DNA from: Cephalotus follicularis | Taxonomy: Eukaryota; Streptophyta; Magnoliopsida; Oxalidales; Cephalotaceae | NCBI GenBank assembly: GCA_001972305.1 | Contig: BDDD01001598.1 | Coordinates: 137,414 to 201,413 of the forward strand | Direction: 5' to 3' | DNA length: 64,000 bases | Shown: in pieces, positions 1 to 11,258 of the stretch | How the letters are laid out: the number at the start of each line of letters is the position of its first letter | How positions within the stretch are numbered: the first letter of the stretch is position 1 | Position numbers and translations under genes: made by a program | Notes under the pieces: generated by a model | Database searches by the model: none | Told to the model about the DNA's origin: nothing | What the model saw: only the letters and a program-made list of their open reading frames with translations

Positions 1-904
1 TCGACGTCTTCCTCTGCAGGCAGAAATAGAAAGTTGGATTTTTTGCCATATTTTGTAACTAGGATTGCTTTTATTCCGTTTTTGATCAATTGTGTAGTAT
101 ATAAACAATGTTATTTCGGCCAAATAGGGCAGAGTGTGTGGACATAGCCACCTCCCTCATTAGTTTTAGTTTCACAATGTTTAGTAGCTAGTTTTTCAAG
201 GTTTTGGGTTAGAACAAAGCCTAGATTGTTATTGTTTCAATTCCATCAATAAAAAACCCTTGAATATTTGATTTGTTCTTCAATATTTCTACCTTGGCAC
301 ACACTTTGTCTATCTGATTAAAATCCACAAACATCTTGTCGGTGAAGCTGAAAGTTGGTGAATAAATGGTGTTTAATTCAATGGAATCTACTCATGCGAT
401 TTGTCGCAACGAACACACTTCGTATAGACCTAGCATGTCTACTCATAGTCTTGTCGCCGCTGTTGCCGTACTTCGTATAGACCTAGCATGTCTACTCATA
501 CGTCTTGTCATCACCGCCACACTCCGTATAGACCTAGCTCTCGTTGTTTATCAAGGTATGATCGTTCAACTTCATGGAATTGTTCAATACAATCTATGGT
601 GAGTTTCTATACCCTAAAACCGTTTCTTTATTATATATTCTCTTCACTTTTATTCATTGCATGTTTTATTTCTTAGTATTTCAAATTCAACGTTTTTAAT
701 TATCAAAGTTTTAATTTCTTGTTTTGATTATTTATTTTACTTTGCATAATTAGGAGTAGTTTTTGATAGTTCATTTCAAATTTGGTATGCTTCGCCTAGG
801 TTGGATAGATTACAACTAGTTTACGTTTCCCTGCGTTCGACCCGTTACTGCATGATCCGTGCACTTGCGGCTATAAATTTTAGAACATTCTTTTTACGTG
901 AACA
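1..904 (+). repeat. 5' LTR of the Athila-like element (left end outside window)
   Basis: The right end, ...gtgaaca, is set by the repeat of its last 287 bases at 4157-4443 and by the primer site that follows. No TG start with a matching flank was found in the window, so the LTR probably begins before base 1. Bases 1-10 contain one TCGACGTC word like those in the LTR of element A. Confidence 0.75.
418..540 (+). repeat. Short tandem repeat, period about 54, in Athila-like LTR
   Basis: The phrase cgtatagacctagcatgtct begins near 420 and again near 474. A partial third copy starts near 526. The spacing is about 52-54 bases. The small reading frames across it are by-products of the repeat. Confidence 0.75.
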
Positions 905-910
905 AGTTTT

Positions 911-928
911 TGGAGCCGTTGCCAGGGA
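911..928 (+). other. Primer binding site, tRNA-Asp type
   Basis: The sequence tggagccgttgccaggga lies six bases after the LTR end. It resembles the TGGCGCCGTTGCCGGGGA site usual in plant Athila/Tat elements, differing at two positions. Confidence 0.8.
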
Positions 929-1610
929 AACATTTTAAATTAGTTTAAATTTATTTAACTGATTCGTAGTATTTTGTTTAGATTTAATTTTAAAAAAACA
1001 AAAAAAAAACAAAAAAAAAACGGTTTGCTTTACTTTCTGTTTTCTGCTTTACTTTCTGTTTTCTGCTTTAATTTGTGTTAGTTAATATAATTAGTTTATT
1101 TCTGCTTTAGTGTGTGTTTTGCGTTAGTTATTAATTCTCCGTGTGCGTGTTCCGTGTCTGTTTTGTTTTTGTTTGTTTCTACGTTAACGTATAATTATTT
1201 TATTTTTATTTTTTTGGCTTATTTTTATTATTTTTATTTTATTTTATTTTATTTTATTTTTCTGTTTTTGTGTTTTTCTAACAATTCTAACTTAGTTTAA
1301 ATAGGAATCATCATAACCTTTAACAAACCCTAACTTCACTTGCATAACCTTTAACAATTTTCTAACCTTAGATAAATCGGGTTTCTTGCCTTAGCTTAGG
1401 TTCTCTGACCTAGTTTTAGTTTATGACCGGTTGGGTGCGTGGTCCAAACCATCGTTTAGAAAGAATTAATCAACCAAGACCAATGGCGGACGCACGCCCA
1501 CTTCAAACTCTACGCGATAAATTCTACCCCGCTAGGACAGCGCAACCATCCAGTATCCTGTTGCCTGCACCTAACGGAAACAATTTGAGTTAAAATCACA
1601 GTTCATTAGC
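929..1610 (+). other. AT-rich leader of the Athila-like element
   Basis: Between primer site and gag lies a non-coding leader with A runs near 990-1020 and a T-rich stretch of repeated ttttattt words at about 1195-1262. The short hydrophobic reading frame over it (1112-1300) reflects the T-rich composition. I see no other feature here. Confidence 0.6.
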
Positions 1611-2174
1611 ATGCTGCCGCACTTTCATAGTGTACCCAATGAGGATGCATATCTCTTCCTTCGCGAGTTCGAGGAGGTATGTGCCCTCATGAAACTTCAG
1701 CAACTATCTGATGATGATATTAAGTTGCGATTCATAAATTTTGCTCTTAAAGACGGAGCTAAGAAGCGGCTCTACAGTCTCCCAACTAATTCCATCTCCA
1801 ATTGGGATCAGTTCACTGTCTCATTCCTTAAGAAATTCTTTCCACTTCATAAAACCAATAAACTTAGGAACGACATTCTCCAGTTTCGTGAAAAACCCAA
1901 TGAATCGTTTTCTAGGTGTATGGAACGTTTCAAGGATGTTCTCTTAGAGTGTCCTCATCATGGTTTCAACACGTGCCATTTATGCCAAATCATCTACGAA
2001 GGGATAGACTACCAGACCGAGCAATTGGTCGAATCTATGTGTCCCCATGGGTTCACCTCATACACGGATGAAAACGAGGCTTGGAATTTCCTTTTCGATC
2101 TGGGTGAGCGAACTAGGGAGTGGGGTCCACTCAAGTTTCTGAGAGAGCATTACCAAATAAAGGGTACGTTATAG
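1611..2174 (+). pseudogene. gag: gag (capsid part) of Athila-like element
   Basis: The 187-codon frame has the plant retrotransposon gag core: FLREFEEVCALM near residue 17, then a region with SLPTNSISNWDQFTVSFLKKFF and a SFSRCMERFKDVL helix, an arrangement typical of Athila/Tat gag. In life this protein forms the cytoplasmic virus-like particle. It starts soon after the leader, and the gag tail and zinc knuckle follow in an overlapping frame. Part of a fossil element; no function for the host is suggested. Confidence 0.8.
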
Positions 2175-3427
2175 AAGGAGCAGTTGCGCTCGAGGCACAG
2201 TTAGATAACCTCCTCAAGAGAATAGAGTCGTTGCTTAGGGGTTCAACACAAGTCAATCAAATCGATCAAAACACCCCTATGTGTTCTTGGTGCCAGTCCC
2301 CAAACCATGTTTTTGAAGAATGCCAAATCTATATTGACAGCCAATATACTCCTGAGAATGTGTCTGCTATGAACCAATACAACCCGTATAGTAACACTTA
2401 CAATCCGGGTTGGCGAAATCATCCAAACTTCTCATGGAGTCAAGGGCAAAACATGCGAGGACAATCTAGCTTTTCGGGGCAGCCTTCTAGCGTTGGTGCC
2501 TCACCTCCACACTTTTCGGGACAACCTTCGAACTTTTCTAGCCAGTTTGCACCACAGCAAACATTTCAAAGGTTCCCGCAAAACAATGTTCAACCATCCT
2601 TCCCACAAAATCAATTCCAAAATCAACAATCACCTGGATTGTTGAACCAAAGGGAAGATACGTCTAGGATTTCATTGTTAGAAAAGAATATAGAGCTTCA
2701 CATGAGCACTATGATGACTAGTCAGCATAACCTAGAAAAGCAAATCTCTCAGCTAGCATCTGCGGTGCATACAAGAGAAAAAGGGAAGGTGCCTTCGCAA
2801 CCTGAACCGAATCCTAGGACGAATATGATTCAGCCCAATCGTATCCAACCGCAATCTAATCCGCAATGCTCATCTTCTTCCGGCCCATCCGACCATGCAT
2901 TTGTCTTGCGAAGTGGAAATGAGTACCAACCAGTGGATAAAACAAAAAATTCGAGTGAGGAGTTGGTTGAGTCATTTGTGCATGACAAAGCAAAAGAACA
3001 GTTGGTTGAATCCTTTGCGCAACCAACAAATTTGAATGTGCAAGAAGAAGATAGAGAAGAGAAAGAAGAAGAGGAAAAGAAACAATTAATGGAAATACCC
3101 AAGCGTTCATTTGATCCCCCGGTTCCTTTTCCAAAGAGATTAGATGTGAAAGCCCCCGCAATGGAAATGATCATCAATACGTTTAAACAAGTTCAAATCA
3201 ATATCCAATTGCTTGAAGCTATTGAGCAGGTGCCCTCTTACACAAAAGTCCTAAAAGACTTATCCACAAAAAAGAGGATCCTTCAGACTCCTAAAAAGCT
3301 TTCTTGGCAGCCAACATCACTGCGATCATTTCGTAACCATAGATTCCAAAATACAAAGATCCTGGCTGCCCGACAATCTCTTGTGTTATTGGCGACATCA
3401 AAATCGATCATGCCTTGCTCGATTTAG
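2120..3427 (+). pseudogene. gag: gag C-terminal part with zinc knuckle, Athila-like element
   Basis: A CX2CX4HX4C zinc knuckle (CSWCQSPNHVFEEC) is encoded near 2281-2322. A long Gln/Pro/Ser-rich low-complexity stretch follows, with FSGQPS-type repeats at about 2470-2550, then an acidic Glu/Lys tract at 3045-3095. The zinc knuckle is the RNA-binding nucleocapsid part in this family. The region just upstream of 3427 leads into protease. The segment is recognisable but belongs to a broken element. Confidence 0.75.
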
Positions 3428-4156
3428 GAGCAAGTGTGAATTTGTTGCATTCGTCAGTTTTTACGCAACTAGGTTTAGGAGAGTTGCGCCCGACCAATAT
3501 GACTTTGCAATTACCTGATAGGTTGGTAAAAGTTCCTAAAAGGAAGATTGAGGATGTTTTGATAAAGGTTGGTGAGTTTTTCTTTCCTGTCGACTTTGTC
3601 GTATTAGATACCCAGCCTGTTGCAAATAAAAAAGACCAAATCCCAGATATCCTTGGTAGACCATTCTTGGCCACGAGTAATGCATTGATCAATTGCCGAA
3701 ATGGTCTCATGAAGTTGAGTTTTGGAAAGTCGTCGATGGACTTTAACATTTTTTGTTTGGGAAAGCATCAATCTGACTTTGATGATGTCTACGTGATTCG
3801 CTCGATTCCTGATACCATTGACTCGTATTTTAATATCGACTTTGATAGCAATTTCAGGAGAGAATTCGATATAGAGGAAGTTAAACAAAAGGATAGATTG
3901 ATGTGGCTAGAAAATGAGGAAGCGTTAGCATGGTTAGAAAGTAAGCTCAATGAGCCAACATCGGATAGTGAATGGGATCATCTATCGCATTACACACACA
4001 AACTCGCTACGCCTGACCAAACGTATTTTGATGAAGATTTTGATAACAACTTCATGGAATGCTTGAGAGAGTTCGAGGAATTGGAGGCCACACAAAAGGA
4101 GATATTAAGTTGGTTGGACGATGGGGACGTTGATTCAATTTTGGAAGTTCAATGGG
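3415..4156 (+). pseudogene. pro: Aspartic protease region, Athila-like element
   Basis: The frame opens with LDLGASVNLLHSSVFTQLGLG. The DLGAS motif is the active-site form usual in Athila/Tat proteases. PDILGRPFLATSNALI (about residues 77-92) matches the second conserved block of retroviral-type proteases. An acidic spacer follows (about 3780-4150). The frame continues a short way into the 3' LTR. In the living family this enzyme cuts the Gag-Pol polyprotein. Confidence 0.8.
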
Positions 4157-4443
4157 AACCGTTTCTTTATTATATATTCTCTTCACTTTTATTCATTGCA
4201 TGTTTTATTTCTTAGTATTTCAAATTCAACGTTTTTAATTATCAAAGTTTTAATTTCTTGTTTTGATTATTTATTTTACTTTGCATAATTCGGAGTAGTT
4301 TTTGATAGTTTATTTCAAATTTGGTATACTTCGCCTAGGTTGGATAGATTACAACTAGTTTATGTTTCCCTGCGTTTGACCCGTTACTGCATGAACCGTG
4401 CACTTGCGGCTATAAATTTTAAAACATTATTTTTACATGAACA
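4157..4443 (+). repeat. 3' LTR (partial), Athila-like element
   Basis: The 287 bases match 618-904 in order and length, with about nine differences counted by eye. The end ...catgaaca abuts acacccaatcaatc, which belongs to the LTR of element A. Confidence 0.85.
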
Positions 4444-5300
4444 ACACCCAATCAATCAATCAATCAATATCCTATAGAGCCTGCGATCTCGAATCAATAC
4501 AATGTCAGTCAATGGAAATGATAATCCCACGAAAGGTAGTCCTTTAAAAAGAGGGGAAGATCTATCTAATGTTCTAAGACTGATCAGGTCTAGAACTCGA
4601 AGATCTTCCAGCGTATGGCTGGGTCAATACAGTCTTAATGAGCTACAGCCATGGGGAAGAGACTAAACCGTTAGGGAGCTACAGCCCTCCGGGTGTATCA
4701 ATCGTTAGTCAGTAACAATATCAATGTGCTACAGCATTGGGGGAGCTACTAAACTATTAGGGAGCTACGGCCCTCTGGGAGCATCAATCGGTAAACTCGA
4801 CCGTAAGGGAGCAGTCAATACAATAAATGAGATGATCGACAAAATAGGTAGACAGAGTCTAGAGCCTAATATGCTGATACGAATCATAAGGTCGCTCTAT
4901 AGGATACATACAATACAATCAATCTATAAATACAATGTCAATGCAATGTCGATAAGGGGTGATGTCTAATGGAGAAATGGGAATGTGCGTCCAACATTCC
5001 GAACTTAGACTCACGACACTTATGACTCAAGCACTCAGTCAATCAATCAATAGCCAATAGATGGTGACAATCAAATAACGAGATAGGAAAGAACATCTAT
5101 GCAATTAAAGAAAGTCACCGGGTCATCGCCTATTGCTCAAGTTGTCACTTTATCAATTTATCAATTCAATATTTAAAAACCACGTAAAACTGTGTTTCAA
5201 ACGCTTGAATACCTCAAGCGAGGCTCTGATCAAGCAGCAATGTGCAAAGAAGTTGAAAATAAACTTTAAAGTAGCTAAAAACTCCTTTCAGCCCATTAGG

Positions 5301-5730
5301 CATCGATGTCCTTGGCGAAAGATGTCGACGCTTAACTGGGTGTACCTTTAAAATGGTGGAAACACATCGACGTCTTGAAAAGACATCGATGTCTTTCTCT
5401 ATCTGTATAGAGATCTGTCCAAAGACGTCGACGTGATAGAATAAAATTAGCCTAGGAATGCGCATCGATGTCCAGCATCGATGTCTTTCCTAGGCTAATT
5501 TTATTCTATCACGTCGACGTCTTTGGACAGATCTCTATACAGACAGAGAAAGACATCGATGTCTTTTCAAGACGTCGATGTCCAGCATCGATGTCTTTCC
5601 TAGGGAGAAGACATCTCAAGGCAAAGATGTCGATGTCTTTCAAAGACATCGATGTCTTTCCTGCGGAAGCAAAGATGTATCACTCTGAAGCGAAAGACAT
5701 CGATGTCCATGGGCTAGGGATCGATGTCTT
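5301..5730. repeat. Cluster of TCGA-centred palindromes, element A 3' LTR
   Basis: About 16 copies of variants of GACATCGATGTC or GACGTCGACGTC occur, mostly 15-40 bases apart. The word AAAGACATCGATGTCTTT is a perfect 18-base palindrome at 5379-5396 and again at 5642-5659. The 5' LTR has a shorter version at 56417-56743. Confidence 0.85.
5365..5580. repeat. Foldback: 94-base inverted repeat with 28-base spacer
   Basis: Bases 5365-5458 are the reverse complement of 5487-5580 with about one mismatch by eye. The spacer is 5459-5486. The other LTR of element A has only one arm here (about 56470-56600), so the second arm arose after A inserted or is a private duplication. Confidence 0.85.
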
Positions 5731-6415
5731 TGCTGGGCAGAGTTGATTTTTATGCAGAAAAAGCAGCCAATCTCAAGTCAAAATCCAATTTAAAGCCATT
5801 CTTTGAAAACTAAGGGTTAAAATCAATCATATAAGGTTAGTAAAACTTGTTACAACATTCAAATTTCAGTTTAAATCCTTCTAAATCAGTTAGATCAAGG
5901 AAATCAATAAAAACCCTTGTTTTTCAATTCAATACAATAAAATCTCTCAATCATTCAATCAATCAAGCAGTAGGCAATTCAATTAAAGAAGTCCTACCTA
6001 TAACCGAAGCTTCAAAAGTTGAGCTTCCAATCAATCGATCGGTGGGAATCACCCAAGAACCCGCTACATTCTTGTTCAATCGGCAAGCCGCAACTTGCAA
6101 TCTCTATCCTTGTTGATGGAGATGCAATCCGGGGTTGCTAGGGAGATGGAGGGAGGATACTCGGCTAGAGAGAGAGAGGGAGAAGAATGAGAATATGAGA
6201 GAACGAGAGTAAGAATTGAATTATAGTCAATTCGGTAAATTCTCCGAAACTCAGTCCAAAATCCCGGCTATACATGCATATAATCAATACAATAACAATA
6301 GGTATGGGAATACCTCATATGAAAACAGTACAATACAGTTCAATACGATACAATTATGTACAATATATGCATGAACCGTGTTCAACAGTACAGAAAGGGA
6401 ATTCGGGTTGTTACA

Positions 6416-6432
6416 TTCTCCCCTCATTAAAA
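6416..6432 (-). other. Polypurine tract of element A
   Basis: On the minus strand, TTTTAATGAGGGGAGAA directly precedes the TGTAACAACCCG start of the 3' LTR. That is the expected place for the plus-strand DNA primer. Confidence 0.7.
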
Positions 6433-6468
6433 GAATCTGGTCCTCAGATTCATCAGTCATTCGATCAG

Positions 6469-7700
6469 TCAACTAAAGAGGAAGGGATATCTCTCTCTCA
6501 TATTGTCCTCGCGCTCCCAGGTGCGCACCACTGAACCATGATACTGCCAAAGAGCACTGACCAAAGTAATGGTCTTGTTCCTCAACACTCTGATCTGTCT
6601 GTCAACAATCTGTATAGGAGTCTCGATAAAAGACAAGTCAGGTTCTAGCTGAGTCTGACTATATTCAATGATGTGTGAGGGACCTCTAACATATCTCCTA
6701 AACTGAGAAACGTGGAACACCTCACACACTCCGGACAAGGCTGGAGGCAAAGCAAGCCTATAAGCAAGTCGGCCAATCCGATCCAATACCTCAAAAGGTC
6801 CAATAAAACGGGGAGAAAGCTTACCTTTCTTATGAATCTCATGACTCCTTTAGTGGGTGACACTTTAAGGAAAACATGGTAACCAACACTAAACTCCAAG
6901 CCTCTATGTTGAACATTAGCATAGCTTTTCTGTCTACTCTGTGCCACAATCAATCGGTCTTTAATCAATTGCATATTCTCTGTGGTAATCTGTACAATCT
7001 CTGGCCCCAAAATGCCCCTCTCACTGACCTGGTCGCAACAAACTGGCGATCAGTACTTCCTACCATATAGGGCCTCATAAGGAACCATATGTAAGCTCTC
7101 ATGATAACTATTGTTAAATGAGAACTCAATCAAATGCAAGTAATCATCCCAAATACCTCCAACGTCGAGAAAGCATGCTCGAAGCATGTCCTCCAATATG
7201 AATGGTCCCTTCGGACAACCCATCTGTTTGGGGTTGAAAAGCAGTGCTAAAACTCAATTTTGTATCCATAGTTGCCTGTAACTTCCTCCAAAACCCGGAA
7301 GTGAAGCAAGAGTCTCGATCCAAAACAATGCTAACAGGAGCTCCATGTGCTTTGACAATCTCTTTCATGAACAACTTGGACAACTTTTCTCTATAATAAG
7401 TCATCCGAATCGATAGAAGGTGGGCTAATTTCGTAAGTTGATCGACCATAACCCATATAGCATCATGTCTGTTGCGTGTCATAGGTAGGCCAGACATGAA
7501 ATCCATGGTGATATGCTCCCATTTCCACTCGGGAATGGGCAAAGGCTGAAGCAAGCCTGCCGGTCTCTGGTGCTCTGCCTTAACTTGCTGACAAGTAAGG
7601 TATCTCGATACAAACTCTGCAATCTCTCTCTTCATGCCAATCCACCAATAGCTAAGTTTTAGGTCATAGTACATCTTCATACTCCCTGGATGGATAGAGA
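6469..7700 (-). pseudogene. int: Integrase and chromodomain-like tail, element A
   Basis: Reading right to left, 7144-7680 encodes a Gypsy integrase: a zinc-binding type end (LTCQQVKAEHQRPAGLLQP), then the core with WEHITMDFMSGLP, HDAIWVMVDQLTKLAH, HGAPVSIVLDRD and FQPQTDGLSEGTI. Downstream, 6469-7010 encodes FHVSQFRRYV and an LRNKTITLVSALWQYHG tail, the position and shape of a degenerate chromodomain as in chromoviruses. The enzyme would insert cDNA into chromatin. It is a fossil with several breaks. Confidence 0.8.
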
Positions 7701-7905
7701 GACAAGATTTATGAGCTTAAGAGAGAAGCTTTTCCTTCAACTTGCTATCGGCTGGAATGCAGATTCTGTTTCTGTATCTCAAAAACTCATTTATCAAGAG
7801 AGAGAAATCGGGTTTTAAATCCTCGTCAGTTGTAGTTGCCACTTTCTGTAATTCCGTGTCAACTATCTGAGTATCTTTAATCTGGTCAAACAAAGTAGGT
7901 TGTAC

Positions 7906-8213
7906 CTAGATGTGAGAAAGATTCATACAAGACAACTTGCGACTCAAAGCATCTACAATAACATTTGCCTTTCCTGGATGATATTCAATGTCACAATCAT
8001 AATCATTAAGAAGTTCAAACCACCTTCTCTGTCTCATGTTCAATTCCTTCTGTGAAAAGAGATATCTGAAACTCTTATGATCAGTGGAAACTGTGAACTT
8101 GGTCCCATAAAAGTTGTGGTGCCATTTCCCAAGAGCAAAGACAATGGCCGCCAACTCCAAGTCATGCACTGGATAGTTTTCTTCATGTGGTTTGATCTTT
8201 CTCGATGCATATG
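7906..8213 (-). pseudogene. rnh: RNase H region (C-terminal part), element A
   Basis: The minus strand encodes [21 protein letters not shown], then [20 protein letters not shown] and [17 protein letters not shown], the Ty3/Gypsy RNase H signature. Coding also extends upstream to about 8213 ([13 protein letters not shown]). The matching N-terminal part is at 52552-52733, on the far side of element B. Confidence 0.85.
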
Positions 8214-8218
8214 CTATA
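8214..8218. other. Target duplication, left side of element B
   Basis: Here ctata; the right-hand copy is ctatc at 52547-52551. Four of five bases agree, and both lie in the same place of the RNase H frame of element A. Confidence 0.75.
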
Positions 8219-11083
8219 TGTCATACCAGTTTGTTCATGTGCATATTTTTGGGCTTTTATTTTTGATTTGTTATATTGTTGGTCCATTTTAAATTTTTGG
8301 GCTTTTATGTTTTGGGCTATATAATACCAATTATGTTGTCCTTTGGATAATTGATAAAATGTAATTATAGATAAGTAATATTTGTTGTTTAGTATTTTAA
8401 ATTGATTAAAATTAGTTTTAATATTAATAAGGTAAAAAGGGTGTTATTAAGAAACAAATATTGTGTTTTGGTTTAAAAACTTAATTTCCTTATTTCTTCT
8501 CTCCCTCTCTCGTATGTTTCTTCCTTCTTCCCTCCCAAAACCGATTTCTTCCTTCATCTCCCTATCAATCTCAAAGTTTATGCTCCCTTTCCCTATTCTA
8601 TCAAATTTTGGATTCGTTTTCCTTATCCAAGCCGAAATTTCCCCTCCCTTTATGTTTATGTATGCTAATTGTCCATTGTTTTTGCCACCATCGTTTTCTT
8701 GCGCCTGGTAGCTGAACCTGTATACTTTGGAGCCTGTTTTGTTCTTCCTTGAGTATCAATTAGGTTTGTTCCTCTACTGGTATGGTTAGCTACTGGATTT
8801 GTTTTTAATGTCATCCAGTTGCATGTTCTTATAGGCTGCTAGTGTGTTTTGTTTTGATCCCTGCCATGTATGTTTTGCTTTTATTTCTGAGATTGCTAGC
8901 AAGTCTTGAGTTGTCTTTTAATGATAGAAAACAGGTTTTGAATATAACAATTGATGTTTGCCAGAAATTTGGTAATTGAATTAAGTATACAATGAATTGG
9001 AAAATTGTCTCTATAAATTATGATCACCAGTTGCATGATTTTCCGGTTTCTTTATGTTCATGTGCATCTGTTATGACACATAAGTCCTATGTAAATGATT
9101 AGGAACCTTTGGTAATGTTATAATAGTGTTTTAACAGAAAATTGACATAGGTTTGTTAGAATTTTCCTGTTTTGTTGAGCAGAACAGTCAGCTATCCATT
9201 TAAACAGTCAGCTGTTTCGCTTGAGCAGTTGACTGCCTTGTAAAACAGTCAGCTGATTTGCGTTGCACAGTCGACTGGACCCCTGTCACAGTCGACTGGC
9301 TATAGCTTTGTTTGTGTAGTCGGCTGGTCATGTGATACAGTCGACCACCATGCCCTAAACAGTCGACTGGATTTTGTTACAGTCGGTTGGTTTTGTCCAG
9401 TAAATTTCTGGTTTCAAGTTTTGTCATTCGTTTGTCCTTCTAATGAATTGGGATATGTTTTAGACACTGTTTAACTTCTGTTTTCATATTCGGAAGTAGC
9501 TTTGAACCCTTATGTGTATGATTTTGTATCCTTTAGATTTTTGTGCTACGAGGAACAATTAGAAATTTGTTGATCAATTCGTAAGTCATTTTCTTTGATT
9601 GCTTAAGGTACAAATTTCTATCGTTCTTTGGCTATCTGGTTTTATCAAACTAAAATCTATTTTGTTTTATGCTATTTTCCTTTGTTTTATGAACTTGGTT
9701 ATGTTTTATGTTTTTTAGATGTTTAGAAATAAAGTCGGTATGATATTTTTGTGAAAATGAATATTTTCTGGCTTTATAATTTTATTCTGAAATGTTTACG
9801 AAATGTTATGCAATCGTCTCTTTATTTTGAAAATAAACAAGATGATTTGCCGTTTATGAAATTATAATGATTTTGATAAGGAACATGACTTCTACTATCG
9901 AAGTGTGTTAAACGAACATGACTTTCACATTAGGAAGTGTGTTAAGTTTGGATAAGGATATACAGAGATATTTCCCACCTATGGGGCGTACCATAGGCAT
10001 GTTGTAGGCCTGGCATGGGGACATGACACTTTCGTAGCGGTGTGATTAGTCTACGACGTCTCTCTATGTTATGAATAAATCCCATGAGGTGGATTTATTG
10101 ATCCGTTATGTATGATAGATGCATATGGGTCGATCCTAGGATATGTTAAGGATTCGGATTTTGGGGATTTATTGTGTAGTGCCGTACACATCTTTCTGTT
10201 GGAGCATGTGGGCCTTGCAAACCCCTTGCACTTATGCATATGTGTATGTACTTTGGATCTCTATAATGAGATTTCGAAATCGGATAAGTCTCTGTTATAT
10301 GTTTTGGATCTCTATGGTGAGATTTCGGAATCGGATAAGTTTTGTTTTGAAATCTTTAACTCAGGTAATGTTAAAGAAATTTTGAATACTGTTTTGAAAT
10401 TTAGACTTGGCTTTGAAACTTGGATTACGATTTGAAAATTGAATATTGTTTGAAAATTTAATACTGCCTTCGGATATCGAATTGAAAATTTGTCAATGCG
10501 AATATTGGTTTTGGAATTGGTAGAATTGTTTATGTAACTACTTTTCTGTGTTTCTTGAAATAATGTTAAATTATTTTTATACATGAGTTATATGCTATTT
10601 AAAAGTTCAGGTAATTTCTATTCTTTAAAGTATCATTTTATGTTTTATGATTCTATATCCGTACTGAGGTTTGCTCAGTCGCGTTTTTGTTTCAATGCGG
10701 CAGGTATTCTGGGACAGCATCTGGGAAACGTGCGATGAGTGATGTCCACCATGTCTGTGGATCATCTAGGAGTGTGATACTGCTATGTTTTTGTTAGGAT
10801 TAGTTTATGAATTATAAGTACTTGTTCTTTGGTTTATTATTTCAGTAATTGACTTAAGGATTATGTTTAAAAATTTGGCTTATGTTTATGTTTTCAGTTT
10901 ATGAATAAAGTTTCAGACTATGCCTTAGATTTTGAATGTTATGTTTAGACCATCACGCATTTGAATAAAAGATAAACTAAAATTTTGATATAAGGAATAA
11001 AGTCGAGCCTTGATATATGTATATGTTATGTTCAGTTTTGGATTAGGAAATCGTAACGACTCCCGCTGTTCGCGGGTGTTACA
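8219..11083 (+). repeat. 5' LTR of element B
   Basis: This 2865-base LTR runs from tgtcatacc to gggtgttaca and matches the 3' LTR from 46659 throughout. It carries a CAGTCGRCTG cluster (9184-9390), a CCTATGG...CCATAGG hairpin (9978-9997) and a ctgaggtttgctcag hairpin near the 3' end (10664-10678). Confidence 0.9.
9184..9390. repeat. CAGTCGRCTG cluster in element B 5' LTR
   Basis: About ten copies of cagtcgactg, cagtcagctg, cagtcggttg and close variants lie 15-30 bases apart. The same cluster is kept in the 3' LTR at 47628-47832. Confidence 0.85.
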
Positions 11084-11088
11084 GAAAT

Positions 11089-11100
11089 TGTATCAGAGAA
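11089..11100 (+). other. Primer binding site of element B, tRNA-Met type
   Basis: ttgtatcagagaatagg follows the LTR end after five bases. It resembles TGGTATCAGAGCATAGG, the initiator-Met type site seen in element D. Confidence 0.75.
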
Positions 11101-11258
11101 TAGGTTTTTCTTTCCTTAGAAGACCTATCTAGGTTTGACCTGTGAGATTGGGTAGACTTTGGGTTAGGATCTTTTCGTTATGGTCTTTCTGACATGTCTT
11201 TTGTTTCGACTTTGGTTTCTTTTGTTGTTGTTTTGTGCTTTGGATTTATGTTTCGTAG

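Larger units (their letters stand above)
1..4443 (+). mobile_element. Athila/Tat-like Gypsy element, broken
   Basis: Ty3/Gypsy LTR retrotransposon of the Athila/Tat type. Visible parts in order are a 5' LTR that enters from before the window, a tRNA-Asp type primer site, an AT-rich leader, gag, a CCHC zinc knuckle, a protease with the family-typical DLGAS motif, and the last 287 bases of a 3' LTR. No reverse transcriptase or integrase is visible. It lies inside the lower LTR of element A: the base after its end (4444) resumes a sequence that matches the other A LTR at about 55612. The two shared LTR stretches (618-904 and 4157-4443) differ at about 9 of 287 positions by eye, so the insertion is fairly young. 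It is a fossil with more than one break. Confidence 0.85.
4444..6415 (-). repeat. 3' LTR of element A (its other part lies left of the Athila-like insertion)
   Basis: The sequence matches 55612-57462 through shared landmarks: the caatcaatcaatatcctatagag opening, gagctacagccctccggg blocks, the TCGA-palindrome cluster, and the end ...gaattcgggttgttaca. On the minus strand it starts TGTAACAACCCG. The remaining roughly 600 bases of LTR would lie before the Athila-like element, outside the window. Confidence 0.85.

Noticed and set aside
1112-1300. Small membrane protein frame rich in Phe and Tyr
   Set aside because: It is a by-product of T-rich leader sequence.
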